The notes beneath the pieces were generated by a model. It saw only the letters and a list, made by a program, of their open reading frames with translations, was not told the DNA's origin and did not search any database. A stretch of 64,000 bases of DNA from Myxococcales bacterium. Its GTDB lineage: Bacteria > Myxococcota_A > Polyangia > Palsa-1104 > JAEUJZ01. The position numbers and the translations under genes were made by a program. This document shows, in pieces, positions 1 to 8,005 of the stretch. Location of the stretch: the NCBI GenBank assembly GCA_016794365.1, contig JAEUKB010000021.1, forward strand, positions 144,924-208,923, written 5' to 3'. Position 1 is the first letter of the stretch. Every line of letters starts with the position of its first letter.

Positions 1-1022
1 TGCTGCATTGAGTACGCCGCGTTCAGCTCTCCGGCTTTTACGTCGTCCACCGCGACGCCCTTTTGCGCCAGCTCGCTGAGCTGCTTGTCCGATAGACCCG
101 CGCCTTTGGCAAAGCTGGATCCCTTTTGCTTTTCACTTTCAGAGCCGAGCTTCGCCTGCTGAAGGAAAAAGTGACTGGTCATGTGCAGCACCTTGCCTTG
201 CTGGTACTGAAACGACACCACCATGGCTCCGTCGCCGTACTTCTGGGCCATCTCTTGCGAGGACATCAGCACCCGCACGCTCTTGGGATCTTTGACCCGA
301 ATCGGATACGACGAGATCTCCAGCCACCAGCGCGGATGATCGCGCATCACTTTGACGTGGCGGAGCAGCGGCTCGTGATCGTCGTGAACCTGCACCGACA
401 CCACATCGTTTGGAGTCGTCCGTCCGTTGTGGCCGATCGTGCCCGGAAAGGCTTTTTCGACCGCTCGCAGCGCCCAGTCCGTGGACACCAAGTAGCCACC
501 GCGTGCCACGAAGTCGCGCAGCTTCTTGATGCTCGCTTCGCTGACGTTGCCGGGACAGTTGAGCATCACCGTTTGCGTGGACAAAAGCTCCATCTGATCG
601 AGAAGCTGGGGCGGCACCACCACATGCTTGATCTGTGCGGCGCGCAGGACATCTTGGACGCGATCGTAGACGCCGGACAGGACCACCACATCGGCTCCCG
701 CTGCTTCCCGAATCAGCCGAAAGTCAGTGGGGCGCGTCTCTTCCATCCGCTTTTGCAGGATCTCGGCGGCGACGCGGTTGGCTTTGCGCATCTCGCTGGT
801 TCCGAGCGCTCCGTCTGCGGTGGCATCTGAAAACTCGTAGCTTGCGGACGCTGGGAGCTTCTTGCTGCTCATCGCGACGGGGGCTGGTGGAGCTGCCTTG
901 GCCGGTGCCATCTGTCGGAGCTGATCTTCAAACGCCTTGTGCTCTGCGGTGGGATTGTCTTTGGCGTAAGCCAGTCCTGCTGCGCCACACAGCCATGCAG
1001 CCCACGCGATCGAGCGGAGCAC
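1..1022 (-). CDS. exported glutamine-amidotransferase-fold-like protein, 3' end cut by window edge
   Basis: An open frame on the minus strand enters the window at its left edge and continues without a stop to a GTG at 1022, so about 340 residues are visible and the C-terminus is missing. The GTG start is chosen because it gives a clean signal peptide (MLRSIAWAAWLCGAAGLAYA, then KDNPT); the next in-frame ATGs, at 911 and 872, would remove it. After an Ala/Pro-rich linker, the middle carries alternating hydrophobic strands and a segment 'LRDFVARGGYLVSTDWAL' that resembles the 'flag the file, then open a gap for a GATase-like beta-alpha fold' region of DUF4159/ThuA-type proteins. This resemblance is by eye and weak. 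It is probably periplasmic. It is divergent from the exonuclease gene at 1266. No catalytic residues are claimed. Confidence 0.7.
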   Translation of the reverse strand, partial: MLRSIAWAAWLCGAAGLAYAKDNPTAEHKAFEDQLRQMAPAKAAPPAPVAMSSKKLPASASYEFSDATADGALGTSEMRKANRVAAEILQKRMEETRPTDFRLIREAAGADVVVLSGVYDRVQDVLRAAQIKHVVVPPQLLDQMELLSTQTVMLNCPGNVSEASIKKLRDFVARGGYLVSTDWALRAVEKAFPGTIGHNGRTTPNDVVSVQVHDDHEPLLRHVKVMRDHPRWWLEISSYPIRVKDPKSVRVLMSSQEMAQKYGDGAMVVSFQYQQGKVLHMTSHFFLQQAKLGSESEKQKGSSFAKGAGLSDKQLSELAQKGVAVDDVKAGELNAAYSMQ

Positions 1023-1225
1023 CGAAGCCGTACAACCGGAAGCGGATGAGCGAACGGAGAAATGGAACGACACGGGCGACCTCCACGAAGACTTTGCGCG
1101 TTCACAAAACGCGCGGTCGCTGGCTTCGATCTACGGCATCGTCACTGCGCGGCGCGACACGGAAAAGCGATACCGACATGATGGAAATGCGGCGCAGCAC
1201 GGTCGGGGCCGGGCTGGATCTGGCG

Positions 1226-1256
1226 TTGACAGTGTCGCTGCGATGTGGCGTAAACT
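1226..1256 (+). promoter_or_regulatory. candidate sigma-70 promoter for the exonuclease gene
   Basis: A perfect TTGACA lies at 1226-1231 and a TAAACT at 1251-1256, separated by 19 bp, which is slightly longer than ideal. The ATG of the downstream gene begins 9 nt after the -10-like hexamer, so transcription would start at or next to the start codon. That would make a leaderless message, in line with the absence of a Shine-Dalgarno. Confidence 0.4.
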
Positions 1257-1265
1257 GCCCGACTG

Positions 1266-2090
1266 ATGCAGACCATCGGTGGTGGACTTCTCGACGAGAA
1301 AGTGACCGACTGGCCTGGTGTTGTGCTCGATACCGAGACCACCGGGATCAGCATTGAGTCCGATCGCGTCGTCGAGCTGGGCGCAATCTATTGTGAGCAC
1401 GCCCAAGCCGTCGATGTTCGCAAGATGCGGCTCGATCCACAGATGCCGATTCCCGAAGGCGCGAGCGCCGTGCATGGCATCCGTGACGAGCACGTTCGTG
1501 GCAAGCCGACCTTTGCGGCCATCGCCGAGCGCTTTGTCGGTTACATCGTGGGTCAGGCTCGCTCGCGGGTTCCGCTGTGGCTCTGCGGCTACAACGCGGT
1601 CGAGTTCGATGGTCCGCTGCTCAATGCCGAGCTACGTCGCGCCGGGCTGGATGTGCAGATCGATGTGCGTCAGATCATCGATCCAATCGTCTTTGTGCGC
1701 TGGCACTTGCGTCACTTGCGGAGTCGCTCGCTACAGAGCGCGTGTGCGCACTTCGGTGTGCCGCTCGATCATGCGCACTCTGCGCTCGCGGATGCGCAAG
1801 CCACGCTGGGACTGCTGTTGGCCATGATTGATCGTCGCTACATTCCGATTCGCATTGGCGACATCCTGACCGAGCAGCATCGCGTCGCGCAGATCATGAA
1901 AGACGAGTGGGATCGCTGGTCGTACTGGCTGTATCGCGATCGCGAAGATGGCTCGCTGCGGTTTGGTGCCGGATCGCACTGCGGAAGGTCGGTCACAGAG
2001 GTAGACAGCGGCTACATCGAGAGCCTGCTGCGCAAAGTGCCCGACTTGCCCGAAGACGTGCGGACGACCCTGGCCGCTCACGCTGCGTAA
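1266..2090 (+). CDS. DnaQ-like DEDDh 3'-5' exonuclease
   Basis: This 274-residue protein is a DEDDh-family 3'-5' exonuclease, related to the proofreading epsilon subunit of DNA polymerase III. ExoI is VVLDTETTG near residue 20 (catalytic Asp and Glu), ExoII is GYNAVEFDGPLL near 105 (N-x3-FD), and ExoIII is HSALADAQAT near 175 (His and Asp). The segment after residue 190 has no domain I recognise, and it lacks the beta-clamp-binding and polymerase-binding tail typical of E. coli DnaQ. A role in DNA repair, RNA processing or as an auxiliary epsilon is equally possible. The start follows a good -35/-10 pair so closely that translation may be leaderless. Divergent from the edge gene on the left. 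Confidence 0.85.
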   Translation: MQTIGGGLLDEKVTDWPGVVLDTETTGISIESDRVVELGAIYCEHAQAVDVRKMRLDPQMPIPEGASAVHGIRDEHVRGKPTFAAIAERFVGYIVGQARSRVPLWLCGYNAVEFDGPLLNAELRRAGLDVQIDVRQIIDPIVFVRWHLRHLRSRSLQSACAHFGVPLDHAHSALADAQATLGLLLAMIDRRYIPIRIGDILTEQHRVAQIMKDEWDRWSYWLYRDREDGSLRFGAGSHCGRSVTEVDSGYIESLLRKVPDLPEDVRTTLAAHAA

Positions 2091-2301
2091 GTCATCGCAG
2101 GGCGCTTGCTTTCGTCGCTGCGCCTTGTGTTTTAACTGCCGATTGGCGTTCGCTGGCACGCCGCGACAAGCGGTAAAATCGTGTACTGAAACCAGCGGAC
2201 CAAGGATATAGTGTGGGAGAGTTCGGCACCCTACAGTCGAGACATTGGACCAATTGCTCGGCTTCATTCACTGGGTGCCCCAGCCGCTTTTCGAGGTGTC
2301 C

Positions 2302-3774
2302 ATGTCCGCGCAGCAGAGCATCCCCTGGGAACAACAGGCATTGCACATCGCCATCGACACCCTCCAAGAAGCGTTGTCGGGAAAGCCGAAGGAGCAGCAA
2401 GAAGCGCTGCACATGAGCCTGATGACGCTGCGAGGGTTTTTGGCAGCGCAGAGCTCGGTTGACGAAGAGTTCCCAGTTGCTCCGATTCAGACCTCGTCGG
2501 CGATCGATGCTTCGCGCAGCAACAAGTTCAAGCAGCTTCTGTATGAACGACGGACGATGGCGGGCCTTACGCAAGCGCGCCTGGCAGAGCTGGCTGGGCT
2601 GGCGGAGTCGGCGATATCCAACATCGAGTCGGGACGCGCGCTGCCGACACAGCTTGCGCTGCTGCACCTGCTGTCGGTGCCCGAGCTGAAGCTAGAGGTG
2701 TCGGATCTGCCGTGGGAAGTCGCAGAGTCCGATCCGAACTTCGCGCTGAACTGCTGGCTCGCGCCTGGGTTTGATCCCGTCAAGATGATCAAAGAGCTGT
2801 CGATGCAGGTCAACAGCTTCGGCGGTCACATCGAGCAGGGCTTCCTTTATATGGACCCGATGAGCGCGGCGGACTGGTGCGCCATTGCCGATCTCAAGGA
2901 CTACGACGAGATGCAGGCGAGCATGCAGCTGGACCGTGCCGCGTCGGTGATCTTGGAGCAGTGCGGCAAGATGGGCCTGGATGTCGTCGCGCTGGGTCCG
3001 GGCAGTGCGCGCAACGAAGTGCGGCTCGTCGAGCAGATCCTGGCCCAAGGTGGTCACGGCGACGTGCGGCTGTACCTGCTCGATATCAGCCAGCCGCTTC
3101 TGTCGGTGGCCTATCGTCACGCGGCAGAGACGCTGGCCGATCGCGGCGGTGTGGTGTTTGCGATCCAAGGAAACTTCCATCACCTGCCTCGCTACGGACA
3201 GCTGTTGTATTCGCCGCAGCGTGCGCATCGTCGGCGTCTGGTCACGATGCTGGGTCACACCTTCAGCAACCTAGAAAACGAGCTGCGCTTTGTCCGCAAT
3301 AGCTTGGTGGGCTTTGGCGCGGGGGACTTGCTGCTGCTCGACATTCGGCTGGCGTATGCATCGACCGATCGACCGGCGGACGAGATCATTGAAAAAGATC
3401 CGGGTCTGCTGAAGGCGCGAGGACGCGGTGTAAGCTCTGCGCTGCGTCAGCGCTGGGACGAGTTCCTGACGGGACCGATTCGTCGCTACGCACACGTTCA
3501 GACAGAGATTGAGATGCTGCGTGTGCTGGACTTGTCGTGTCCGATTCCGGGCAGCTACGCGGTGGATGCACGGGCGAGGGTGCGGCTACCTTCCGGCGAG
3601 GAGCGCGAGTTCTCGGTGTACTATAGCCGTCGCTATGATCCGACCAAGCTGCAAGCCGCGCTGTCACGCGAGGGCTGGGAAACGGTGGCCAACTGGTCGT
3701 ACGGCGGTGAGGTCAACCCCTGCATGCTGTTCCTGCTGCGCAAGTCGGGACCGGCCCTGCGGCTGGTGGAATAG
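2302..3774 (+). CDS. XRE-type HTH protein fused to an EgtD-like (Methyltransf_33) SAM methyltransferase
   Basis: This protein of about 490 residues has two parts. Near residues 75-135 is an XRE/Cro helix-turn-helix (LAELAGLAESAISNIESG). From about residue 175 onward a Rossmann methyltransferase with the layout of EgtD/DUF2260 proteins follows: motif I VVALGPGSARNE, an acidic strand end YLLDISQPLL, GNFHHLP, and the family's hallmark-like stretch LGHTFSNLENELRFVRN followed by GDLLLLDIRLA. EgtD trimethylates histidine in ergothioneine synthesis, but this protein has no sulfatase or EgtB partner nearby, so its substrate is unknown. The start at 2302 has GAGGTG 5 nt upstream; an in-frame ATG at 2245 would add 19 residues without a visible ribosome site. 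It is followed after 13 bp by a small exported protein, probably co-transcribed. It could be a ligand-sensing transcription factor rather than an enzyme. Confidence 0.8.
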   Translation: MSAQQSIPWEQQALHIAIDTLQEALSGKPKEQQEALHMSLMTLRGFLAAQSSVDEEFPVAPIQTSSAIDASRSNKFKQLLYERRTMAGLTQARLAELAGLAESAISNIESGRALPTQLALLHLLSVPELKLEVSDLPWEVAESDPNFALNCWLAPGFDPVKMIKELSMQVNSFGGHIEQGFLYMDPMSAADWCAIADLKDYDEMQASMQLDRAASVILEQCGKMGLDVVALGPGSARNEVRLVEQILAQGGHGDVRLYLLDISQPLLSVAYRHAAETLADRGGVVFAIQGNFHHLPRYGQLLYSPQRAHRRRLVTMLGHTFSNLENELRFVRNSLVGFGAGDLLLLDIRLAYASTDRPADEIIEKDPGLLKARGRGVSSALRQRWDEFLTGPIRRYAHVQTEIEMLRVLDLSCPIPGSYAVDARARVRLPSGEEREFSVYYSRRYDPTKLQAALSREGWETVANWSYGGEVNPCMLFLLRKSGPALRLVE

Positions 3775-3787
3775 CTGGTCTGTGGTC

Positions 3788-4384
3788 ATGCTGCGGGGGC
3801 TCTGGGGCTTGATGCTCGCTCTGGCGATCTGGCTGTTGCCTGCTCAGGCCAGCGCTGGACCGAGGAGCCGCTGGTTTTTAGAGCACCTGGCGCTCGATGT
3901 CGCAGGTGTGACCGCTTGGCGTGTCGCTTGGGCGGACGAGAGAAACCCCGGCTTCAACATGATCGGCGGAGGCGCAGAGCTTCACTTTGGCCTGGAGTTT
4001 GACAGCGGGGTCGGTTTTCTCCTCGGGACACGGGCGCTGTTTGGTCCAAGCAGCAGCGTCGTAGAGGGTCAGCCCTTTGGCGATGTCACCGGACAAGCAC
4101 TGCTGCTGTTCCGGGTCACCGATTGGGTTCGGGTCGCTGCGGGCGCATCCGGTGGTCGTCTGTGGGCGTGCTGCGGCAGCGATGCGGTTGATCCTCGGGC
4201 GAGCGCTGCGATCTTGGGTGGCCTGTTGCGCATCGGCGTAGACTTTTATCCGCGTCAGTCGAACGCGCTCAAGGCCATCTCGTTGTGGTTGCGCATCGAC
4301 ATCGACGGTCATCCGGGCCAGAGCGAGTCGCTCTTGCCGAGCACCAGCTTGAGCATGGCGGGCAGCTTCGGCATCCGCATCTGA
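3788..4384 (+). CDS. small exported beta-strand-rich protein, possibly outer-membrane barrel
   Basis: The 198-residue product starts with a signal peptide (MLRGLWGLMLALAIWLLPAQASA). The mature part is dominated by alternating polar/hydrophobic strands separated by Gly-rich turns (GGGAELHFGLEFDSGVGFLLGTR, read in parts), and ends in ...SFGIRI. That is like small outer-membrane barrels, although the terminal residue is Ile rather than Phe. I recognise no named family. A GTG six bases upstream (3782) is an alternative start. It lies 13 bp after the HTH-methyltransferase gene and converges with the histone-like gene at 4433. A short perfect hairpin (CAGTC-tgacg-GACTG, 4392-4406) sits between the two convergent genes. 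Confidence 0.6.
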   Translation: MLRGLWGLMLALAIWLLPAQASAGPRSRWFLEHLALDVAGVTAWRVAWADERNPGFNMIGGGAELHFGLEFDSGVGFLLGTRALFGPSSSVVEGQPFGDVTGQALLLFRVTDWVRVAAGASGGRLWACCGSDAVDPRASAAILGGLLRIGVDFYPRQSNALKAISLWLRIDIDGHPGQSESLLPSTSLSMAGSFGIRI

Positions 4385-4432
4385 CGCCGGGCAGTCTGAC
4401 GGACTGTAGAACGCAGCACGAAACCTGTTGCC

Positions 4433-5068
4433 TTAGCTGCTGGGCTCTTCGAGAACGGCCAGTAGAGAGGTCAGCTCTGCGCGCAGGTAGCTGATCGCAT
4501 CGCCATCCAGCGCAGCACTGGGTCGAACCAGCACAGGGGCGGTCACTTGCACGCGCGGTCGGGTTGCCAGCGTCAGTGGAGCGCTCACTGGAGCGAAGGC
4601 ATGCTTGGACAGTTCTCCGAGCCCACGCTTGCGAGCCTTGGCCATCGGCTCTGATCCAGCCGTCGCCGTTGTAGCCGCAGCAGTCGCCGTCGCAGCGGTC
4701 TTTTGGGCAGCAGCTTGCTGGGACGCCGTCTTTTGGGGATCAGATTTCTGATTCGCGGACTTTTTGGCAGCCGAGTCGGACTTTTTAGCAGCGGGCGTGT
4801 TAGGAGCGGATTGCTTCGGAGCGGACTTCTTGGAAACCGAAGAAGACTTCTTCGGAGCGGACTTCTTGGAATCCAACGCGGACGCGACAGGTGGAGCTGT
4901 CTTGGTTATCGCAGCGGCGCTGGTTTCCGTCGGGCTGTTGGCCACGGGTTTCTGCGCAGCACTTTTGGCTGCGGTCTTGCGGACGGACTTCACGCGCGAC
5001 TTCGCAGGCGGAGTTTTCGATGCAGACGCACGGGCTCGTGGCTTCGCAGTCATGGACGGTGTGGTCAC
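4433..5068 (-). CDS. Lys/Ala/Ser-rich histone H1-like DNA-binding protein
   Basis: The 211-residue protein is low-complexity over its first 145 residues. It has about a dozen KS/KK/AAKK repeats such as KKSAPKK, KKSAPKQ, AAKKSDS and SAAKKS, giving a strongly basic tail like the AlgP/H1-type proteins of bacteria. The last 65 residues are less biased, with an acidic end (ELTSLLAVLEEPSS) that may be a small folded or interaction segment. It is the next minus-strand gene after the IHF/HU gene, 47 bp downstream, so a nucleoid-associated role is likely. The 5' part is unstable for start calling: ATG codons at 5068 and 5053 both work. Function is inferred from composition and context only. Confidence 0.65.
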   Translation of the reverse strand: MTTPSMTAKPRARASASKTPPAKSRVKSVRKTAAKSAAQKPVANSPTETSAAAITKTAPPVASALDSKKSAPKKSSSVSKKSAPKQSAPNTPAAKKSDSAAKKSANQKSDPQKTASQQAAAQKTAATATAAATTATAGSEPMAKARKRGLGELSKHAFAPVSAPLTLATRPRVQVTAPVLVRPSAALDGDAISYLRAELTSLLAVLEEPSS

Positions 5069-5115
5069 TCGGGATGCCGTGGAAGCCGCTCCCCAGGCCC
5101 GTCCCTGCGTCGCGG

Positions 5116-5412
5116 CTAGCTGTTCAGTGCGTTCTTGAGAACCTGGCTCGGCTTAAAGGTCAGCACTCGTCTTGCCGAGATCGTGATCTCGTCGCCGGTC
5201 TGCGGGTTACGACCGATGCGCGAGTTTTTATCGCGGACGACCAGATTTCCAAAGCCAGAAAGTTTGATTTTCTCGCCTCGCGCCAGGGTGTCCTTGATGA
5301 TGTCGAACACTGCCTCGACGATTTGCGACGCGTCTTTTTTGGAAAAGCCCCCGACGCGCTCATAGACGTTCTCGATGATGTCGGCCTTGGTCATCGTACG
5401 GCGTTCTTGCAT
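5116..5412 (-). CDS. ihfA: integration host factor alpha-like / HU-family DNA-bending protein
   Basis: This 98-residue protein is a full-length HU/IHF family member: MTKADIIENVYERVGG at the N-terminus, KLSGFGNLVVRDK in the dimer core, and the DNA-intercalating arm GRNPQTGDEITI followed by ARRVLTFKPSQ. The pattern TKADI...VYERVGGFSKKDA...LSGFGNLVVRDK is closer to IHF alpha than to HU. It bends DNA as a dimer. The ATG at 5412 is preceded by GGTGGGG 5 nt upstream on the minus strand, which supports it over the internal ATG six codons later. The gene is followed by the histone H1-like gene. A 15-bp palindrome lies about 140 bp upstream. Confidence 0.92.
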   Translation of the reverse strand: MQERRTMTKADIIENVYERVGGFSKKDASQIVEAVFDIIKDTLARGEKIKLSGFGNLVVRDKNSRIGRNPQTGDEITISARRVLTFKPSQVLKNALNS

Positions 5413-5550
5413 CGCTCACCCCACCTGTCTGGGTCGAAAGCCTTGCGAAAGTGACCGGATAGACCCCCTCTATCCAGTCGCGTATTGCCCCCTGAAACTC
5501 GCTTGCCGAACTGGAGATTCGGACAATCGAGGAAGCTTCATCGACCATGC

Positions 5551-5565
5551 TGACTGACTCAGTCA
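5551..5565. promoter_or_regulatory. perfect palindrome, candidate operator in the ihfA upstream region
   Basis: TGACTGACTCAGTCA is a perfect inverted repeat with 7-bp arms and a 1-bp centre. It lies in the 342-bp gene-free stretch 5413-5754 between the divergent ihfA-like and TPR-metallopeptidase genes. Seven-bp arms are expected a few times per window by chance, so its value rests on its intergenic position. Nothing else definite was seen in this stretch, which is visibly more AT-rich around 5600-5700. Confidence 0.35.
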
Positions 5566-5754
5566 ACGTGGGCGACGGCTTCGAGTCATTAGCGTACCGA
5601 CGGTGGGCGACGATGTCAAAGCAATTGTTGGTAAATTTGTATTCTTCGATACAAAACAGAGCATGTGGCATCAGGTAGGAGCGACTGCGTACAAAGGGGC
5701 TTGTAATCCGCGACTAGCTGCGCATGATGACGGCCCGAGGAGTTTCTACGATTC

Positions 5755-6858
5755 ATGGCCAAAGCACGTACCCCAGGCGAGCCGCCGAACGGACACCGCT
5801 CAAACGGTAGTAAGAACCAGGCGGCTGCAAGTCCTCCCAAAGGAAGCGTTGAAAAGTTTTACGCAGAGCTTGATCGCTGCTGGGAGACGATGGAGTCGGG
5901 CGACCTGGAAGAAGCGAAGCGACGCGCGCTAAAGCTGCTGCGCACCGACGGTGACTCTCCCGAGCTGTATGTGCTGCTGGGCATGATTGCGTCGGGCGAA
6001 GGCGAGATCGAAGAAGCGCTTCAGCACTACCAGCACGCGATCGAAATTGACGAGCACTACGTCGAGCCACTGCTGTGCGCCGCCGAACTGTACCTGTGGG
6101 ACATCGAAGACTTCGACAAAGCGGTCGAGCTGTGTGAAAAGGCGCTCGACAACGCCGAAGAAGAGGAAGAGTTCGTCGAAGCGCTGCTCCTCAAAGCGGA
6201 AGGCGAGGCGCTGCTTGGCAAAGAGTCGGCAGCGTATGCGTCGCTCTCGGAGCTTCCTGACATTCTGCTCGGCGATCCGGGCTATCACATTCGGGCGGGA
6301 CGACTGCTGCTCGACTTGGGACATCCCGACGATGCGGAGTCGCACTTTCAGCGCTCGCTGGAGATCGAGCCCGACCTGGCCGAGGCGCTGCATGGACTTG
6401 GTCTGTGTGCCAGCGCGCGGAGCGATCGCAAAGGCATGGTGGACTTTTTCCAGAAAGTTCGCGCTGTCGATCTGAAGCAGCCGAATCCGCCGTGGGCTGT
6501 GTCGCCCGAAGAGTTTTCGCAGATCGTCGCTGAGTCCATCGACAAGCTGCCGGATCAGATTCGCAAGCTGATCGGGAACGTGCCGGTGATTGCGACCGAC
6601 TATCCGTCCGCAGAGCTTATCGCCGACGGAACCGACCCTCGCTTGCTGGGCCTGTTTAGCGGTGTGCCGCACGCGGACAAGCCATCCATTGGTGGTGTGC
6701 CGCACCTGGACACCATTTTGTTGTTTCAGCGCAACCTGGAGCGAGTTGCCATGTCGCGGGAAGAGTTGGAGCACGAGATCGAGATCACCGTCGTCCACGA
6801 AGCGGGCCACTTCTTTGGCTTGTCAGAAGAGCAGCTCGAGGCGATTGGCTTCGCGTAG
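5755..6858 (+). CDS. TPR protein with C-terminal zincin (PF06262-type) metallopeptidase domain
   Basis: The first 245 residues are helical repeats: TPR-like units such as LYVLLGMIASGEGEIEEALQ and an acidic LCEKALDNAEEEEEF stretch, after a short basic Ser/Asn-rich N-terminus. The last 110 residues form a compact domain ending in VVHEAGHFFGLSEEQLEAIG. This is the HExxH zinc site plus the ELGF-like tail of the small zincin-like family (PF06262), normally found as stand-alone proteins of 110-130 residues. The reaction is presumably Zn-dependent peptide hydrolysis; no substrate is known for the family. There is no signal peptide, so it is probably cytoplasmic. The ATG at 5755 is the first in frame, with no strong Shine-Dalgarno. 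It is transcribed alone, divergent from ihfA. Confidence 0.8.
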   Translation: MAKARTPGEPPNGHRSNGSKNQAAASPPKGSVEKFYAELDRCWETMESGDLEEAKRRALKLLRTDGDSPELYVLLGMIASGEGEIEEALQHYQHAIEIDEHYVEPLLCAAELYLWDIEDFDKAVELCEKALDNAEEEEEFVEALLLKAEGEALLGKESAAYASLSELPDILLGDPGYHIRAGRLLLDLGHPDDAESHFQRSLEIEPDLAEALHGLGLCASARSDRKGMVDFFQKVRAVDLKQPNPPWAVSPEEFSQIVAESIDKLPDQIRKLIGNVPVIATDYPSAELIADGTDPRLLGLFSGVPHADKPSIGGVPHLDTILLFQRNLERVAMSREELEHEIEITVVHEAGHFFGLSEEQLEAIGFA

Positions 6859-7063
6859 ACCCGCTCTGCCTTCCTGTGCGCCGTCTCTCGGCTGCACGCG
6901 ATCCATCGCACTGATTCCCTGCGGCTTGTCTCTTTGAAGCGCTGGCTGATGTTGGCCGCGCGTGCAGCGTTTTGGCGAGCGCATCCAAGGCTCGTTTTTG
7001 ACCCGGGTGCGTCGCCGATTTTGCTGGGAATCTATCTGCGCTTTTTTGCTAGGATGCGCGGCG

Positions 7064-8005
7064 ATGAAAGTTGCACTGTTTTTCGACGGAAAAAACTTCT
7101 ATTCGGGCTGGCGTGAGCGCGCTGGTCGTCAACCGCTTGATTTTACCGCGCTGTCCCGGTGGCTGGTCCGCAGAGTCGGCGGCGACGTACTGTGGGGCGC
7201 TTACTACTACACGGGAATTGAGACGGGGAATCCCGTCGCAGGCAGTGGCCAAGCTGCTCTGACGAGCTTTCTCGATAACTTGGAAATGCTGCCCGGTTAC
7301 TTCGTGCAGCGCTTCAGCCGTCGCACCAAGAGCTATCACTGCCGAGAGTGCCAGGCTGAAAACTATTACACCCAAGAAAACGAAGTCGATACGACGATGG
7401 TGGCCGACATGCTGCGCCTTGCTGCCGTCGGTGCATTCGATATCTTGGTGCTGATGTCAGGCGATGCAGATCACGCTCCGGCGGTAGAAGGTGTTCGCGC
7501 GCTGGGTCGTCAGGCCTACGTTGCGACGTGGGGCGGAATCGGTCTGTCGCGGCGCATTCGTCGCGCAGCGTTCGATCACATTGATCTGTGCGACTCGCTG
7601 GGTGAGTGTGGCCGTCAGTGGCCGACGGGTGAAGGCGAAGAAAATGGCTCACCCATCATCCTGTCGGGAACGTCGCAGGTGGCGCAGAGCGAAGACAGTG
7701 GCTCGCCTTCTTTGCCGATCGTGATTGACTCGGAAGAGCAAGCGGCGGCGATTCTGCTCGACGAGGTTCGACGGGCAGAGAGCAAGTTCCCGCTCGGCTA
7801 CGTCGGTGTGAACTTCTTTGTGACGCGCTGGCAGGCAAGTCAGCTTGATCCAGATCCCGATGTCCGTCGTCGTCTGATCGACAAGCTGGTTCGCGAAGAT
7901 CGCATCGAGTTGTACACGACCGAAGACGGCACCAAAGCGATGCGAGCGCGTAAGGCTTCGACGCAGTCTCCTCGTGAGCAAGAGCGCAATGGCACGGACG
8001 TTTGA
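7064..8005 (+). CDS. NYN-domain (LabA/DUF88-like) putative RNase with zinc-knuckle insert and C-terminal winged-helix-like tail
   Basis: This 313-residue protein begins with the NYN signature MKVALFFDGKNFYSGW, in which the first Asp and Asn belong to the PIN-like metal site. Later acidic residues lie in NEVDTTMVADML and LVLMSGDADH. Between them, YHCRECQAENYY inserts a CxxC that may bind zinc with another pair. Residues 235-305 (FPLGYVGVNFFVTRWQ, then RRRLIDKLVREDRIELY) look like a winged-helix or OST-HTH-type nucleic-acid-binding module. The start at 7064 is preferred over the upstream ATG at 6962, because TAGGAT sits 8 nt before it in a recurrent promoter-like layout seen in this window. The gene overlaps hisS by 17 bp, so the two are translationally coupled. 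Probable ribonuclease or RNA-binding regulator; no target is known. Confidence 0.78.
   Translation: MKVALFFDGKNFYSGWRERAGRQPLDFTALSRWLVRRVGGDVLWGAYYYTGIETGNPVAGSGQAALTSFLDNLEMLPGYFVQRFSRRTKSYHCRECQAENYYTQENEVDTTMVADMLRLAAVGAFDILVLMSGDADHAPAVEGVRALGRQAYVATWGGIGLSRRIRRAAFDHIDLCDSLGECGRQWPTGEGEENGSPIILSGTSQVAQSEDSGSPSLPIVIDSEEQAAAILLDEVRRAESKFPLGYVGVNFFVTRWQASQLDPDPDVRRRLIDKLVREDRIELYTTEDGTKAMRARKASTQSPREQERNGTDV

Noticed and set aside
126..1357. Two plus-strand frames of about 235 codons at the left end
   Set aside because: They lie antisense to the edge gene, which has a continuous frame and a signal peptide; their translations are His/Arg-rich shadows.
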